Below are positions 49,471-57,967 of a DNA stretch of 64,000 nucleotides, piece by piece (the first letter of the stretch is position 1; the number at the start of each line of letters is the position of its first letter). The notes under the pieces are model-generated. The model did no database searches. It saw only the letters and a list, made by a program, of their open reading frames with translations, and had not been told where the DNA came from. The translations under genes and the position numbers were made by a program. The DNA is taken from positions 1-64,000 of the forward strand of contig JAFKFV010000024.1 in the NCBI GenBank assembly GCA_017307955.1, in the 5' to 3' direction. Source of the stretch: Allobosea sp. Lineage in GTDB: Bacteria > Pseudomonadota > Alphaproteobacteria > Rhizobiales > Kaistiaceae.

Positions 49471-49632
49471 CTGTCTCCTGCTCACTCCCGCAGACGAGCG
49501 CGGGTAAGCGGTTGGCTGAAAGGGAAGCGAGATCCGGACCTCGCCTCGCCGGCCGATCAGGCCGGTGCCAGACGGCTATACGATGGCATCGTGGCGTTCA
49601 AGCCGATCGACCGGGAAGAGACAAAGACGAGC

Positions 49633-49658
49633 GGACCCGGCGCGGAACGGCCGGGCCC
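49633..49658 (-). terminator. Probable terminator of the beta-lactamase gene
   Basis: Leftward, GGGCCCGGC (49658-49650) pairs with GCCGGGTCC (49641-49633) with one G-U pair, and the sequence after it is T-rich (CTCGTCTTTGTCTCTT). It lies 15 bp after the stop of the class D beta-lactamase gene. Confidence 0.65.
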
Positions 49659-49673
49659 GCCGTTCAGATGCCG

Positions 49674-50504
49674 TCAGCGTGCGACGAGATCGGCGAAATC
49701 CTCCATCATCGCGGCGCGCGCGATCATGCCGCCATAGGTCTTGGAGCGCTGGTTGCCGAGATTGAACCGGGCGAAGGCGACCTGCCGTCCGTCCTTCTCG
49801 CCCCAGCCGACGAACCAGCCGAGCGGGCGGCTGCGGTCAGTTGCGCCGGCCGCGTTGCGCAGAAAGCCGCTGCCCGTCTTGCCATGCAGCGTCCAGCCAT
49901 CGCTGGCCGGATAGCGCGCCAGGCTCGCGCGCGTCGCCTCATAGGCATGGTCGGAAACCCCGAGCTTCCGGCCGAGAAAGCGAAGAACGAAGCCCACCTG
50001 CTCGTCAGGAGAGATCGCCAGCGACGACATCAGCCATGCCTGTGTCAGCCCGTCGTCCTTGCCCGCATTGCCGGAGACATCCTCGTTGCCATAGCCGAAG
50101 CGCTCGACATAGCCGCGGAACCGGGCCGCCCCAAGCGCGCGGGTGAGCTCCTGCGAATACCAGACGATCGAGTCCGCAAGCCAGATGGTCGGATCGGCGG
50201 CCTTCTTCTGCGATTCCATCGTCGCCTCGAACTCGGGACGATAGTCCCAGCGCGGATGATGCGGATCGACGAGCACGCCGGAATCAAAGCCCATCACGGC
50301 GAGAGGAAACTTGAAGCTCGAACAGGGCGTGAAGCGCCGATCGGAAGGCCCGTCCCTGACAATCGTCTGGCCAGTCGCGACATCCGCCATGACCGTACAT
50401 GTGAATTTCTCTGATATCGCCGGCGCGGCCAAAGCTGGGCGATTGAGCAGAGTTGCTCCCATGGTGAGCGCGAAACCGGCCGTAAACTGACGCCTGTCCA
50501 TCAT
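49674..50504 (-). CDS. Class D (OXA-type) beta-lactamase
   Basis: A 276-residue exported serine beta-lactamase or penicillin-binding-like enzyme. A signal with twin arginine (DRRQFTAGFAL) precedes AAPA. Active-site motifs are S-S-F-K (62-65), S-I-V (112-114), Y-G-N (138-140) and K-T-G (209-211), the complete class D set. It lies divergent to an AmpR-like LysR gene, 104 bp apart, which suggests inducible expression. Start choice is between 50513, 50504 and 50501. The activity spectrum cannot be read from sequence. Confidence 0.9.
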   Translation of the reverse strand: MMDRRQFTAGFALTMGATLLNRPALAAPAISEKFTCTVMADVATGQTIVRDGPSDRRFTPCSSFKFPLAVMGFDSGVLVDPHHPRWDYRPEFEATMESQKKAADPTIWLADSIVWYSQELTRALGAARFRGYVERFGYGNEDVSGNAGKDDGLTQAWLMSSLAISPDEQVGFVLRFLGRKLGVSDHAYEATRASLARYPASDGWTLHGKTGSGFLRNAAGATDRSRPLGWFVGWGEKDGRQVAFARFNLGNQRSKTYGGMIARAAMMEDFADLVAR

Positions 50505-50608
50505 TCCTGTCATCCCGATCCGTTGGAACGCCGTCTTGATACGGTGCTCGCGGAGACCGGACAAAGGATGATATCTCCGGCGAGCCATGAGAAAAACTAG
50601 AGGCTGGG
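50505..50608. promoter_or_regulatory. Divergent promoter region, beta-lactamase / AmpR-like
   Basis: The 104-bp spacer between the divergent starts should contain both promoters and the LysR-type operator. LysR sites are loose T-N11-A palindromes; several candidates exist, and I cannot select one. Assignment is by arrangement only. Confidence 0.5.
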
Positions 50609-51502
50609 ATGGTTCGTCCGCATCTGCCGCTCAACGCTCTCAGAGCCTTTGAAGCTTCGGCCCGACATCTGAGCTTCACCCGCGCCGCCATCGAACTCGC
50701 GGTGACGCAGGCGGCCGTGAGCCATCAGGTGAAATCGCTGGAAGAGCGGCTCGGCTCGACACTCTTCCGCCGACTGCCACGCGGGCTGGCGCTGACCGAC
50801 GAGGGCCAGGCGCTGCTGCCGGCCCTGCGGGATTCATTCGACCGGATCGCGGGCGTGCTGGAGCAGTTCGAGGGCGGCCATGTCCGCGAGGTCCTCACGG
50901 TCGGCGGTGTCGGCACCTTCGTCGTCGGCTGGTTGATCGAGCGCCTGCCCGAATTCCAGCGCGCCAACCCCTTCGTCGATCTTCGCCTTTCGACCAACAA
51001 CAACCGCGTCGACATCGCCGCCGAGGGGCTGGATTTCGCGATCCGCTTCGGCGACGGCGCCTGGCATGGCACGGACGCCGAACGGCTGTTCGCGGCACCG
51101 CTCTCGGTCCTCTGCATTCCCGAGATCGCCGAGCGCCTCCGGGAGCCGGCCGATCTCCACCGCGAGACCTTGCTGCGATCCTATCGGGCCGATGAATGGC
51201 CGAGCTGGTTCGCGGCGGCCGGAGCGCCTGTGCCGACGATCAAGGGGCCGGTCTTCGATTCCTCACGAACGATGGTCGAGGCGGCAATCCTCGGCGCCGG
51301 CGTCGCCCTCGCGCCGCCGCTGATGTTCGAACGCCAGCTCGCGGCTGGCGTCGTCCAGCAGCCATTCACAACGACGATCACGCAGGGCAGCTATTGGCTG
51401 ACCTGGCTGAAATCCGCCGCCATGACGCCCGGCATGCGATCCTTCCACGCCTGGATCCACGCCGCGTCTCAGCCCTATGCCGAGACCTCCGACACGAACT
51501 GA
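50609..51502 (+). CDS. ampR: AmpR-like LysR-family regulator
   Basis: A 297-residue LysR regulator whose N-terminus follows AmpR closely: LPLNALRAFEASARHLSFTR, AAVSHQVKSLEERLG, then RLPRGLALTDEGQALLPALR and DSFDRIAGVLEQF. The effector domain follows from residue 95. AmpR senses cell-wall muropeptides and controls beta-lactamase genes; here the divergent target is a class D enzyme instead of the usual AmpC. This is the only regulator in the neighbourhood. Confidence 0.88.
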   Translation: MVRPHLPLNALRAFEASARHLSFTRAAIELAVTQAAVSHQVKSLEERLGSTLFRRLPRGLALTDEGQALLPALRDSFDRIAGVLEQFEGGHVREVLTVGGVGTFVVGWLIERLPEFQRANPFVDLRLSTNNNRVDIAAEGLDFAIRFGDGAWHGTDAERLFAAPLSVLCIPEIAERLREPADLHRETLLRSYRADEWPSWFAAAGAPVPTIKGPVFDSSRTMVEAAILGAGVALAPPLMFERQLAAGVVQQPFTTTITQGSYWLTWLKSAAMTPGMRSFHAWIHAASQPYAETSDTN

Positions 51503-51503
51503 C

Positions 51504-51932
51504 CTACCGATCCAGCCGTGTCTTCGGATCGATGTGGCGTCCCGTCCAGCGGCCATACCGCCAGGGGAGGTACCAGCTTGCGTCGGGGCGGAGGGTTTCG
51601 GGGACCGGGTCGAAGCCCGAGGCGCCGAGCGGGCCGCAGCGCTGCAGGCGGGCGAGCGTCATCCAGCCGCCGGCCCAGAGCCCGTAGCGGCCGATCGCCT
51701 CCTCGCCATAGGACGAGCAGGTCGGGAGGTAGCGGCAGGACTGGCCGATGAAGGGCGAGAGCAGCAGCTTGTAGGCGCGGATCAGCGCGATGCCGCCGAG
51801 CGCCGGCAGGCTGAGCCGCCCGCCCTTCGGCGGATCGCGGTGCTCGGCCGGACCGTCATGACGGTGGGCAGTGGAAGTACAGATAGTACCCGGCCTCCGT
51901 GCCTGCCTTGCGCGCCACTGCGTGGTCGCCAT
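51504..51932 (-). CDS. yidD: Membrane protein insertion efficiency factor YidD
   Basis: The YidD core is clear: IRAYKLLLSPFIGQSCRYLP, TCSSYGEEAIGRYGLWAGG and RCGPLGASGFDPVPE, with the three conserved cysteines. YidD assists YidC in inserting membrane proteins. The start is a problem. The only in-frame ATG is at 51932, 74 bp inside the upstream gene, giving about 45 residues not found in typical YidD. The ATG that overlaps the upstream stop (51859) is in another frame and closes after 25 codons. Either an unusual start codon or a small frameshift is possible. Confidence 0.8.
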   Translation of the reverse strand: MATTQWRARQARRPGTICTSTAHRHDGPAEHRDPPKGGRLSLPALGGIALIRAYKLLLSPFIGQSCRYLPTCSSYGEEAIGRYGLWAGGWMTLARLQRCGPLGASGFDPVPETLRPDASWYLPWRYGRWTGRHIDPKTRLDR

Positions 51933-52140
51933 TGATCTTCTTGGCCGTCGCCAGCGCGATGGTCGCGCTCGTCACCGCCGCCGTCAGCTTGTCGCGATCC
52001 GAGCAGACCGGCTTCAGGTCCGGGATCGTCGCCTTCAGGCGGTCGACGATCGTCTGCGCATCCTGCGACAGCGCCGACGCGGGCGTGAGACCGGCGACGA
52101 GAAGCGCGGCTGCCAGGGCCGGGATGCTAAGCCTTCTCAT
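51856..52140 (-). CDS. Small exported protein of unknown function
   Basis: A 94-residue exported protein. The signal peptide is residues 1-24 (MRRLSIPALAAALLVAGLTP), the mature part has Cys at SDVC-like position VCSDRDK and near the end (YFHCPPS), so one disulphide is possible. ATG at 52140 follows GAGG and overlaps the VOC gene end by 14 bp. No family is recognised. It sits between the VOC and yidD genes. Confidence 0.65.
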   Translation of the reverse strand: MRRLSIPALAAALLVAGLTPASALSQDAQTIVDRLKATIPDLKPVCSDRDKLTAAVTSATIALATAKKINGDHAVARKAGTEAGYYLYFHCPPS

Positions 52141-52495
52141 GGACCACCGCCTCGACATTGTGCCCGTCGGGATCGATCACGAAGGCCGCATAATAGCCGG
52201 GATGGTACTGCGGACGGAGGCCCGGCGCGCCGTTGTCGCGGCCGCCCGCCGCGAGCCCGGCGGCATGGAAGGCATTGACCGCCGCGCGGTCGCGGGCGCG
52301 GAAGGCGAAATGGATCGGCCCCGGCGGCGAGCCATAGCTGCCGATCCAGAAGAGGCCCTGCCCGTTCTCGCCGAACATCGCCCAGTCGGCCGTCTCGTGT
52401 ACGACGCCGATATCGAGCGGCGCCAGGAGGCTCACATAGAAGTCCCGGCTCGCGAGGTAATTCCCGACATTGAAGCCGACATGGTCGAAACCCAT
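52127..52495 (-). CDS. VOC-family (glyoxalase/bleomycin-resistance-like) protein
   Basis: A 122-residue single VOC module, start MGFDHVGFNVGNYLASRDFY, ending DPDGHNVEAVVHEK. Metal ligands typical of the fold are the His near the start, IHFAF in the middle and the Glu of NVEAV. Such proteins dimerise and act as lyases, isomerases or drug-binding proteins; this one cannot be assigned a substrate. It is spaced 9 bp from the IscU-like gene upstream and may be co-transcribed. Confidence 0.88.
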   Translation of the reverse strand: MGFDHVGFNVGNYLASRDFYVSLLAPLDIGVVHETADWAMFGENGQGLFWIGSYGSPPGPIHFAFRARDRAAVNAFHAAGLAAGGRDNGAPGLRPQYHPGYYAAFVIDPDGHNVEAVVHEKA

Positions 52496-52504
52496 CGATG
52501 CCTC

Positions 52505-52948
52505 CTATTCCGCGGCCGCCTTGGCGGCCTCGATCTGGTCGAGCGCGTCGACCACCGCGTCGAAGGTCAGCATGGTCGAGGCGTGGCGCGCCCGATAGTC
52601 GCGCACGGGCTCGAGATAGCGAAGCTCGGCGAAACGGCCCTCGGGCGGCGGACCGTTCTCCTTGAGCATTGCGAGCATGGTCTGGCGCAGCGCCCGGAGC
52701 TCGGCGGCGCTGGAGCCGACGACCGTACGCGCCATGACCGAGGACGAGGCCTGGCCGAGTGCGCAGGCCTTCACGTCATGGGCGAAGTCGGCGACGACAT
52801 CGCCATCCATCACGAGGTCGACCGTCACCGTCGAGCCGCAGAGCCGCGAATGCGCCCGCGCGCTCGCATCCGGCTGCGCGAGGCGGCCTATGCGCTCGAT
52901 ATTCGCGGCGAGGGCGAGGATGCGCTGGCTGTAGATATCGTCGATCAT
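52505..52948 (-). CDS. IscU/SufU-like scaffold protein lacking the third cysteine
   Basis: A 147-residue protein of the NifU/IscU N-terminal fold. Cys37 (LCGSTVTVDL) and the second Cys in ACALGQASSSVMA match cluster ligands. At the place of the third ligand the protein reads RARHASTMLTFDAVVDAL, without Cys. This variant is frequent in Hyphomicrobiales and may not hold a cluster in the classic way. The Fe-S biosynthesis genes suf or isc are not near. It is divergent from folE. Confidence 0.8.
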   Translation of the reverse strand: MIDDIYSQRILALAANIERIGRLAQPDASARAHSRLCGSTVTVDLVMDGDVVADFAHDVKACALGQASSSVMARTVVGSSAAELRALRQTMLAMLKENGPPPEGRFAELRYLEPVRDYRARHASTMLTFDAVVDALDQIEAAKAAAE

Positions 52949-53038
52949 CGGCGCCTCCGTGACATCCCTCTATAGAAAGTCGCGCTGCTCCGATCCAGAT
53001 ACAAGGCCCGAGCGCTCCTCCCACCCGAGCCTGGATTG

Positions 53039-53665
53039 ATGACGATGGATGCAAAGACCCCGCCCCACCTGAAATATGCGCCGCGCACGCTGGAGCGGCC
53101 GAGCGCGGCCGAGGCCGAGGCGGCGGTCCGCACCTTGATCGCCTATGCCGGCGACGATCCGGCGCGCGAGGGGCTGATCGAGACGCCGGCCCGCGTCGCC
53201 AAGGCGTTCCGCGAATTCTATGCCGGATATGAGGAGGATCCCGCCGCGATCCTCGACCGCGTCTTCGACGAGGCCGGCGGTTATGACGACCTCGTGCTCC
53301 TGCGCGACATCCCGTTCCATTCGCATTGCGAGCACCACATGGTGCCGTTCATCGGCAAGGCGCACATCGCCTATTACCCGAAGGACGGCGTCGTCGGCCT
53401 CTCCAAGCTGGCGCGGCTGGTCGACGCCTATGCGCGGCGGCTGCAGATGCAGGAGCGGCTGACGCAGCAGATCGCCAACGCCATCCAGGAGGGGCTCGAG
53501 GCCCGCGGCGTCGCCGTCATGCTGGAGGCCGAGCATCACTGCGTCTCCATGCGCGGCGCGCGCAAGGCCGGCGTCTCGACCGTCACCACCGCCTTCACCG
53601 GCCTCTTCAAGACCGACCGCGACGAGCGCGCCCGCTTCATCGCGCTTGCGGAGGGCCGGCGCTGA
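53039..53665 (+). CDS. folE: GTP cyclohydrolase I
   Basis: A 208-residue type I GTP cyclohydrolase, first step of tetrahydrofolate synthesis. Zinc ligands lie in SHCEHHMVPF and EHHCVSMRG; GVVGLSKLARLVDAYARRLQ is the strongest family block. ATG at 53039 is used; the TTG directly before it and the ATG at 53045 are alternatives. It is followed by aroA in the same direction after 73 bp. Confidence 0.96.
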   Translation: MTMDAKTPPHLKYAPRTLERPSAAEAEAAVRTLIAYAGDDPAREGLIETPARVAKAFREFYAGYEEDPAAILDRVFDEAGGYDDLVLLRDIPFHSHCEHHMVPFIGKAHIAYYPKDGVVGLSKLARLVDAYARRLQMQERLTQQIANAIQEGLEARGVAVMLEAEHHCVSMRGARKAGVSTVTTAFTGLFKTDRDERARFIALAEGRR

Positions 53666-53738
53666 CGCCGCCGCCCTTGTCGCGGGCGTCCACATTGACT
53701 AAGCCGCTCTCCTCACCTTGCGAGAGCCGAGCCCGACC

Positions 53739-55025
53739 ATGACCGATGCCCGTCCGAACATGAAAGCCGTCACGATCACGCCGGTGGACGCTCCGCTTTA
53801 CGGTCACGTCGCGCCGCCCGGCTCGAAGTCGATCACCAACCGCGTACTGCTGCTGGCGGCGCTCGCCGAGGGCACCAGCCGCATCACCGGCGCGCTGAAG
53901 AGCCTCGACACCAAGCTGATGGCCGAGGCGCTGCGCGCCATGGGCGTCACGGTCGACGAGCCCGACGCGACCAGCTTCGTCGTCACCTCGACCGGCCGGC
54001 TTATGCCGCCGGCCGGGCCGCTTTATCTCGGCAATGCCGGGACGGCGATGCGCTTCCTGACGGCGGCGGTGACGCTGGTCGAGGGCACGGTCGTCGTCGA
54101 TGGCGACGATCACATGCGCAAGCGGCCGATCGGCCCGCTGGTCGCCGCGCTTCGCTCGGTCGGCATCGACTGCTCGGATGCCGGCGGCTATCCGCCGGTG
54201 ACGGTGCATGGCACCGGCCGCTTCGGCAGCGGCCGCATCGAGATCGACGGCAGCCTCTCCAGCCAATATGTCTCGGCGCTGTTGATGGCGGCGGCCTGTG
54301 GCTCCGGCCCGGTCGAGGTCGCGCTCACGGGCAGCGAGATCGGCGCGCGCGGCTATGTCGATTTGACCGTCGCGGCGATGCGCTCCTTCGGCGCCAAGGT
54401 CGAGAAGACGGATGATGCCACCTGGCGGATCGAGCCGACCGGCTATCGCGCCGCCGACATCCATGTCGAGCCGGACGCATCCGCGGCCACCTATCTCTGG
54501 GCGGCGGCGGTGCTGACCGGTGGCGAGATCGACCTCGGGACGGCGCCCGACGCCTTCACGCAGCCCGACGCCAAGGCAGCGGCGATCATTGCGAGCTTCC
54601 CGCATCTCCCCGCCGAGATCGACGGCTCGCAGATGCAGGACGCCGTGCCGACGCTCGCAGTGCTCGCGGCGTTCAACGAGACGCCGGTGCGCTTCACGGG
54701 CATCGCCAATCTCCGCGTCAAGGAATGCGACCGCATCCGCGCGCTCTCGACCGAGCTTTCGCGCATCCGCTCCGGCCTCGCGCATGAAGAGGGCGACGAC
54801 CTCGTCGTCGCCTCAGACCCCGCGCTCGCCGGCCAGACGCTGCCGACCAGCATCGAGACCTATTCCGACCACCGCATCGCCATGAGCTTCGCGTTGGCCG
54901 GGCTCAAGATCGGCGGCATCACCATCCTCGACCCCGACTGCACGGGGAAGACCTACCCGGCCTATTGGGACGCCCTCGCCTCGCTCGGCGTCGGCCTGAG
55001 GCTCAGCGAGGGAGCAAGCGCATGA
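53739..55025 (+). CDS. aroA: 3-phosphoshikimate 1-carboxyvinyltransferase (EPSP synthase)
   Basis: A 428-residue enzyme of the shikimate pathway. Blocks: PGSKSITNRVLLLAALAEG, LGNAGTAMRFLTAAV, GDDHMRKRPIGPL, SSQYVSALLMAA, VKECDRIRA and YSDHRIAMSFALAGLK. The usual Pro after GNAGTAMR (Pro101 in E. coli numbering) is Phe106. It overlaps hisI by ATGA. Substrate-site residues otherwise look intact. Confidence 0.95.
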   Translation: MTDARPNMKAVTITPVDAPLYGHVAPPGSKSITNRVLLLAALAEGTSRITGALKSLDTKLMAEALRAMGVTVDEPDATSFVVTSTGRLMPPAGPLYLGNAGTAMRFLTAAVTLVEGTVVVDGDDHMRKRPIGPLVAALRSVGIDCSDAGGYPPVTVHGTGRFGSGRIEIDGSLSSQYVSALLMAAACGSGPVEVALTGSEIGARGYVDLTVAAMRSFGAKVEKTDDATWRIEPTGYRAADIHVEPDASAATYLWAAAVLTGGEIDLGTAPDAFTQPDAKAAAIIASFPHLPAEIDGSQMQDAVPTLAVLAAFNETPVRFTGIANLRVKECDRIRALSTELSRIRSGLAHEEGDDLVVASDPALAGQTLPTSIETYSDHRIAMSFALAGLKIGGITILDPDCTGKTYPAYWDALASLGVGLRLSEGASA

Positions 55026-55477
55026 CCGCCGCCTTTCCCGCGCCGGGCAGCCATGAGGAGATCGAGGAAGGCCTCGTGCTGACGCCGCGCTTCGACGGCG
55101 ACGGGTTGATGGCCGCCATCGCCGTCGACGACGAGACGAGCGAGGTCGTGATGGTGGCCTGGATGAATGCCGAGGCGCTGGCCCGCACCATCGCCACCGG
55201 CGAAGGCTGGTACTGGAGCCGCTCGCGGAAGGAACTCTGGCACAAGGGCGCCACCAGCGGCCATGTGCAGACGGTCACCGACCTTCGCATCGACTGCGAC
55301 CAGGACGCGGTCGTGCTCCGCGTCAGGACGGCCGGCACCGGCGCCAACTGCCATACCGGGCGCAAGAGCTGCTTCTACCGCCGCATCCCGCTCGGCCAGG
55401 CCGAAGGCGCGCCGGCCCTGCTCGAGCCGACGGGCGATGAGCCTCTCTTCGATCCGAAGGCGGTCTATGGCGGCTGA
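55022..55477 (+). CDS. hisI: Phosphoribosyl-AMP cyclohydrolase HisI
   Basis: A 151-residue enzyme of histidine biosynthesis. Metal-binding and active-site residues are in RIDCDQDAVVLRV and the two-Cys block NCHTGRKSCFYR; the SRSRKELWHKGATSGH stretch is diagnostic. The bacterial enzyme is separate from HisE, as here. ATG at 55022 overlaps the aroA stop, so amino-acid biosynthesis genes are translationally coupled. Confidence 0.95.
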   Translation: MTAAFPAPGSHEEIEEGLVLTPRFDGDGLMAAIAVDDETSEVVMVAWMNAEALARTIATGEGWYWSRSRKELWHKGATSGHVQTVTDLRIDCDQDAVVLRVRTAGTGANCHTGRKSCFYRRIPLGQAEGAPALLEPTGDEPLFDPKAVYGG

Positions 55478-55492
55478 CAGCCGCCGCCGGCG

Positions 55493-55924
55493 TCACGCCA
55501 TGGCGATGTAGGCCCGCATCTCGTCGGCCTCGCGCTCGACCTGCTCGATGCGGGCCTTCACGACGTCGCCGATCGAGACGATGCCGGCGAGGCGGCCATC
55601 CTCGACCACCGGCAGGTGGCGGAAGCGGCCATGCGTCATCCGCTCCATGACCTCATGCAGCGTGTCCTGGTCGGCGCAGGTCACGACCTTCTGCGTCATG
55701 ATGGCCTCGACGGCGCCCTCGAGCCCGGCGGGGCCGCTTCGCGCGAGCACGCGCACGATGTCCCGTTCCGAGACGATGCCGATGATACGGTGGAAGTCGT
55801 CCGAGACGACGACGGCACCGATCCGCCGCTCGCCGAGCAGGCGGACGACATCGGCGATGGGGGTTTCCTTGCGGACGGTCAGCACGTCCCGCCCCTTGCG
55901 GGCGAGGATGGCGGCTACGGTCAT
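55493..55924 (-). CDS. CBS-domain pair protein
   Basis: A 143-residue protein consisting of two CBS modules (VTVRKETPIADVVRLLGERR-type first, HGRFRHLPVVEDGRLAGIVS second). Such stand-alone pairs bind adenine nucleotides and regulate partners; no partner is obvious nearby. ATG at 55924 follows GGAGCCGACGCC; a start at 55942 is less likely. It converges with hisI with a 15-bp gap. Confidence 0.9.
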   Translation of the reverse strand: MTVAAILARKGRDVLTVRKETPIADVVRLLGERRIGAVVVSDDFHRIIGIVSERDIVRVLARSGPAGLEGAVEAIMTQKVVTCADQDTLHEVMERMTHGRFRHLPVVEDGRLAGIVSIGDVVKARIEQVEREADEMRAYIAMA

Positions 55925-56068
55925 GGCGTCGGCTCCCTTCAAGCGAGGCGCCAGCCGCTCTCTAGAAGGTGGACCGGTCCGGGCACCTCAGACGAGAATG
56001 ATGAGCCTCGTAGCGGGCCAATGCAAGCCGAGCCGTTGCCGCCTCAGGCGGCCCGAGCCCATGCCGCC

Positions 56069-56812
56069 TCAGGCGGCGCGGCGGGCGACCGGGTCGAAGA
56101 TCGGGAAGAACAGGAGGCCGATCACGAAGCCGCCGAGATGCGCGTCCCAGGCGATCTGGCTCGACTGCACGCCGGGCGGCGTGAAGAGGAGGCCGAAGAC
56201 GAAGTTGAACGCGAACCAGACGAGCAGGAAGCTCATCACGCGGCCGTTGCGTATCATTTCGGGAATGGTCAGCGCGGGCCGGTGATCGGCCTCGGGATTG
56301 AAGGCCCCACCGCCGCCGAGCCGGCCGCCCGGCGAGAACTGGAACCGCGCCGCGGCGGCCATCTGCGCCGAAACCGCGGCCGAAGCGCCGACCAGCGGGG
56401 AGATATCAGTCGGCGCCAGCATGAGATGCGCCGAGGCGCCGGCCGCGGCGCCGAGCAGCGAGAAGCCGATGAAACGCAGCGTGCCGAAGCGGCGCGCCAG
56501 CGGGGCGCCGAAGGCGGTCAGCCAGAGGACGTTGACGCCGACATGCATCCAGTCGGCATGCAGGAAGGCATAGGTGACGAAGGTCCAGACATCGCCGGCG
56601 ATGCCGCCCGGCCAGTCGAAATCGACGCCGCCGGGCATGGTGATGCGCAGCGGCACGAAGGAGAAGGCGGCGATGACCCAGCCGTTCCAGTCGTCCGAGA
56701 GCAGGTAGACGCGGATGGCATGGATGGCGAGCAGCACCACGACCGATCCCACGATGACCGGCGGCAGGTTGAACACGGGCTCGCGCGCCGTCTGGGGAGA
56801 TCGTTGCAGCAT
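56069..56812 (-). CDS. Rhomboid-family intramembrane serine protease
   Basis: A 247-residue membrane protein with six helices. Family marks: His85-x4-His90-x3-Asn94 (HADWMHVGVN) in helix 2, Ser144 in VGASAAVSAQ (helix 4) and the catalytic His in WDAHLGGFVIG (helix 6). The loop residues after Ser (AAVSAQ, not GAISG) deviate from the usual small-residue pattern but the dyad is kept. The substrate is unknown. ATG at 56812 was chosen because the extension upstream has no support. Confidence 0.88.
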   Translation of the reverse strand: MLQRSPQTAREPVFNLPPVIVGSVVVLLAIHAIRVYLLSDDWNGWVIAAFSFVPLRITMPGGVDFDWPGGIAGDVWTFVTYAFLHADWMHVGVNVLWLTAFGAPLARRFGTLRFIGFSLLGAAAGASAHLMLAPTDISPLVGASAAVSAQMAAAARFQFSPGGRLGGGGAFNPEADHRPALTIPEMIRNGRVMSFLLVWFAFNFVFGLLFTPPGVQSSQIAWDAHLGGFVIGLLFFPIFDPVARRAA

Positions 56813-57239
56813 GAGACGGAGATAGCGGGGCACCGGGGCCGGCACAAGGCGCGGGCGCCGCGAGCGGCCAATGGCGACACCTTGCCTCGCCCGGGGTGGG
56901 CCGATCGCGCGCGGCAGGCCGAAAGGCCTCGAAAACCTGGGGCCGTCCGGCGCGGCCGCGAGCGGCGCACACAAACGGCCCCAGTCACGCCCCGTCTTTA
57001 CCCCCCGGTCAAAGACGCCCCGTGAACGCGACAGGATTGCCATGCGGCAAACGAATTCGCAACCATGTCACCGAGGCGCGCGTGAGTCGGTCCTGTTGAT
57101 CGTCGGGCGCCGGTTGGCACGGCATGTGCAAACCCTGCATTTACCATGTTGGCGGGGGGCCAACTGTCCCGCTACCGCACACATCGGCGCGGTGACGGTC
57201 GTTGCCGCCCCGAAACCGGACCAGACGTCGAAGGGCGGA
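56813..57239. other. Gene-free region upstream of PAS gene with sigma-54-like site
   Basis: 427 bp between the rhomboid and PAS genes with no supportable coding region. It contains the promoter of both. The strongest signal is TGGCACGGCATGTGCA at 57115-57130. The rest shows no repeats or hairpins that I would trust. Confidence 0.5.
57115..57130 (+). promoter_or_regulatory. Candidate sigma-54 promoter
   Basis: TGGCACGGCATGTGCA matches the sigma-54 consensus TGGCACR-N4-TTGCW at all but one fixed position, with GG and GC ten bases apart. It is 110 bp upstream of the PAS gene start at 57240. No enhancer-binding protein gene is in view. Confidence 0.45.
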
Positions 57240-57890
57240 ATGAAGCATCGCAATACAAGAGAGCTCTACGACTACTGGACGCGCCTGCGCGGGCCCAACG
57301 CCGCGCCGCAGCGCGGCGCGATCGAGCCTGCCGAGATTCATGGCCTGCTCGGCGACACCTTCATCCTGGAGAGCGCAGGCCCCACGCAATATCCCTTCCG
57401 CCTCGCCGGCACGCGGCTCTGCTCGCATTTCGGCCGCGAGCTCAAGGGCCGCAATTTCCTGACGCTCTGGGGCGACGAGGATATCGAGGCGATCGACACA
57501 CTTCTGACGGCCGTCTGCGTCGATGCCGCGGCGGCGGTGATCGGCGTCGAGACGCTCAATGATCGCGGCCAGACGGCGCCCTGGGAGATGGTGGTGCTGC
57601 CGCTCTCGCGCGGCGGCAAGCTCTATGACCGCATTCTCGGCCTGATGGCGCCGCTGGAGCGGCCTTACTGGCTCGATATCCACCCGGTCATCCGCCAGTC
57701 GATCACCAGCCTGCGCCTGATCTGGCCCGACGAGCGGCCGGTGCTGCTGCACCCGTCGATCCCCGCTCCCGGCGCACCCATCCTGCGCAAATCGCGGCAC
57801 GAGGACGCGCTGCCGGACATGCCGGCCGGCGCGCTCACGGGCGGCCGCCGCCATCACCACCTCGTGGTCTTCGACGGCGGCAAGAACTGA
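57240..57890 (+). CDS. PAS_5-type PAS-domain protein
   Basis: A 216-residue protein with the alphaproteobacterial PAS_5 signature: start KHRNTRELYDYWTRLRGPNA, then LLGDTFILE and RLAGTRLCSHFGRELKG. It consists of one PAS domain with no attached kinase or cyclase, so it is probably a sensory or adaptor protein. ATG at 57240 follows AAGGGCGG. In related genomes such genes lie next to PilZ genes, as here (58256). Confidence 0.88.
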   Translation: MKHRNTRELYDYWTRLRGPNAAPQRGAIEPAEIHGLLGDTFILESAGPTQYPFRLAGTRLCSHFGRELKGRNFLTLWGDEDIEAIDTLLTAVCVDAAAAVIGVETLNDRGQTAPWEMVVLPLSRGGKLYDRILGLMAPLERPYWLDIHPVIRQSITSLRLIWPDERPVLLHPSIPAPGAPILRKSRHEDALPDMPAGALTGGRRHHHLVVFDGGKN

Positions 57891-57967
57891 CCGGCGATCC
57901 CGGCGGTCGGGTCGCCTGAGGAACCCGGCCCGGCCGATGCCGTTGGCCCTCTTTGGAGGAGCCAGCC

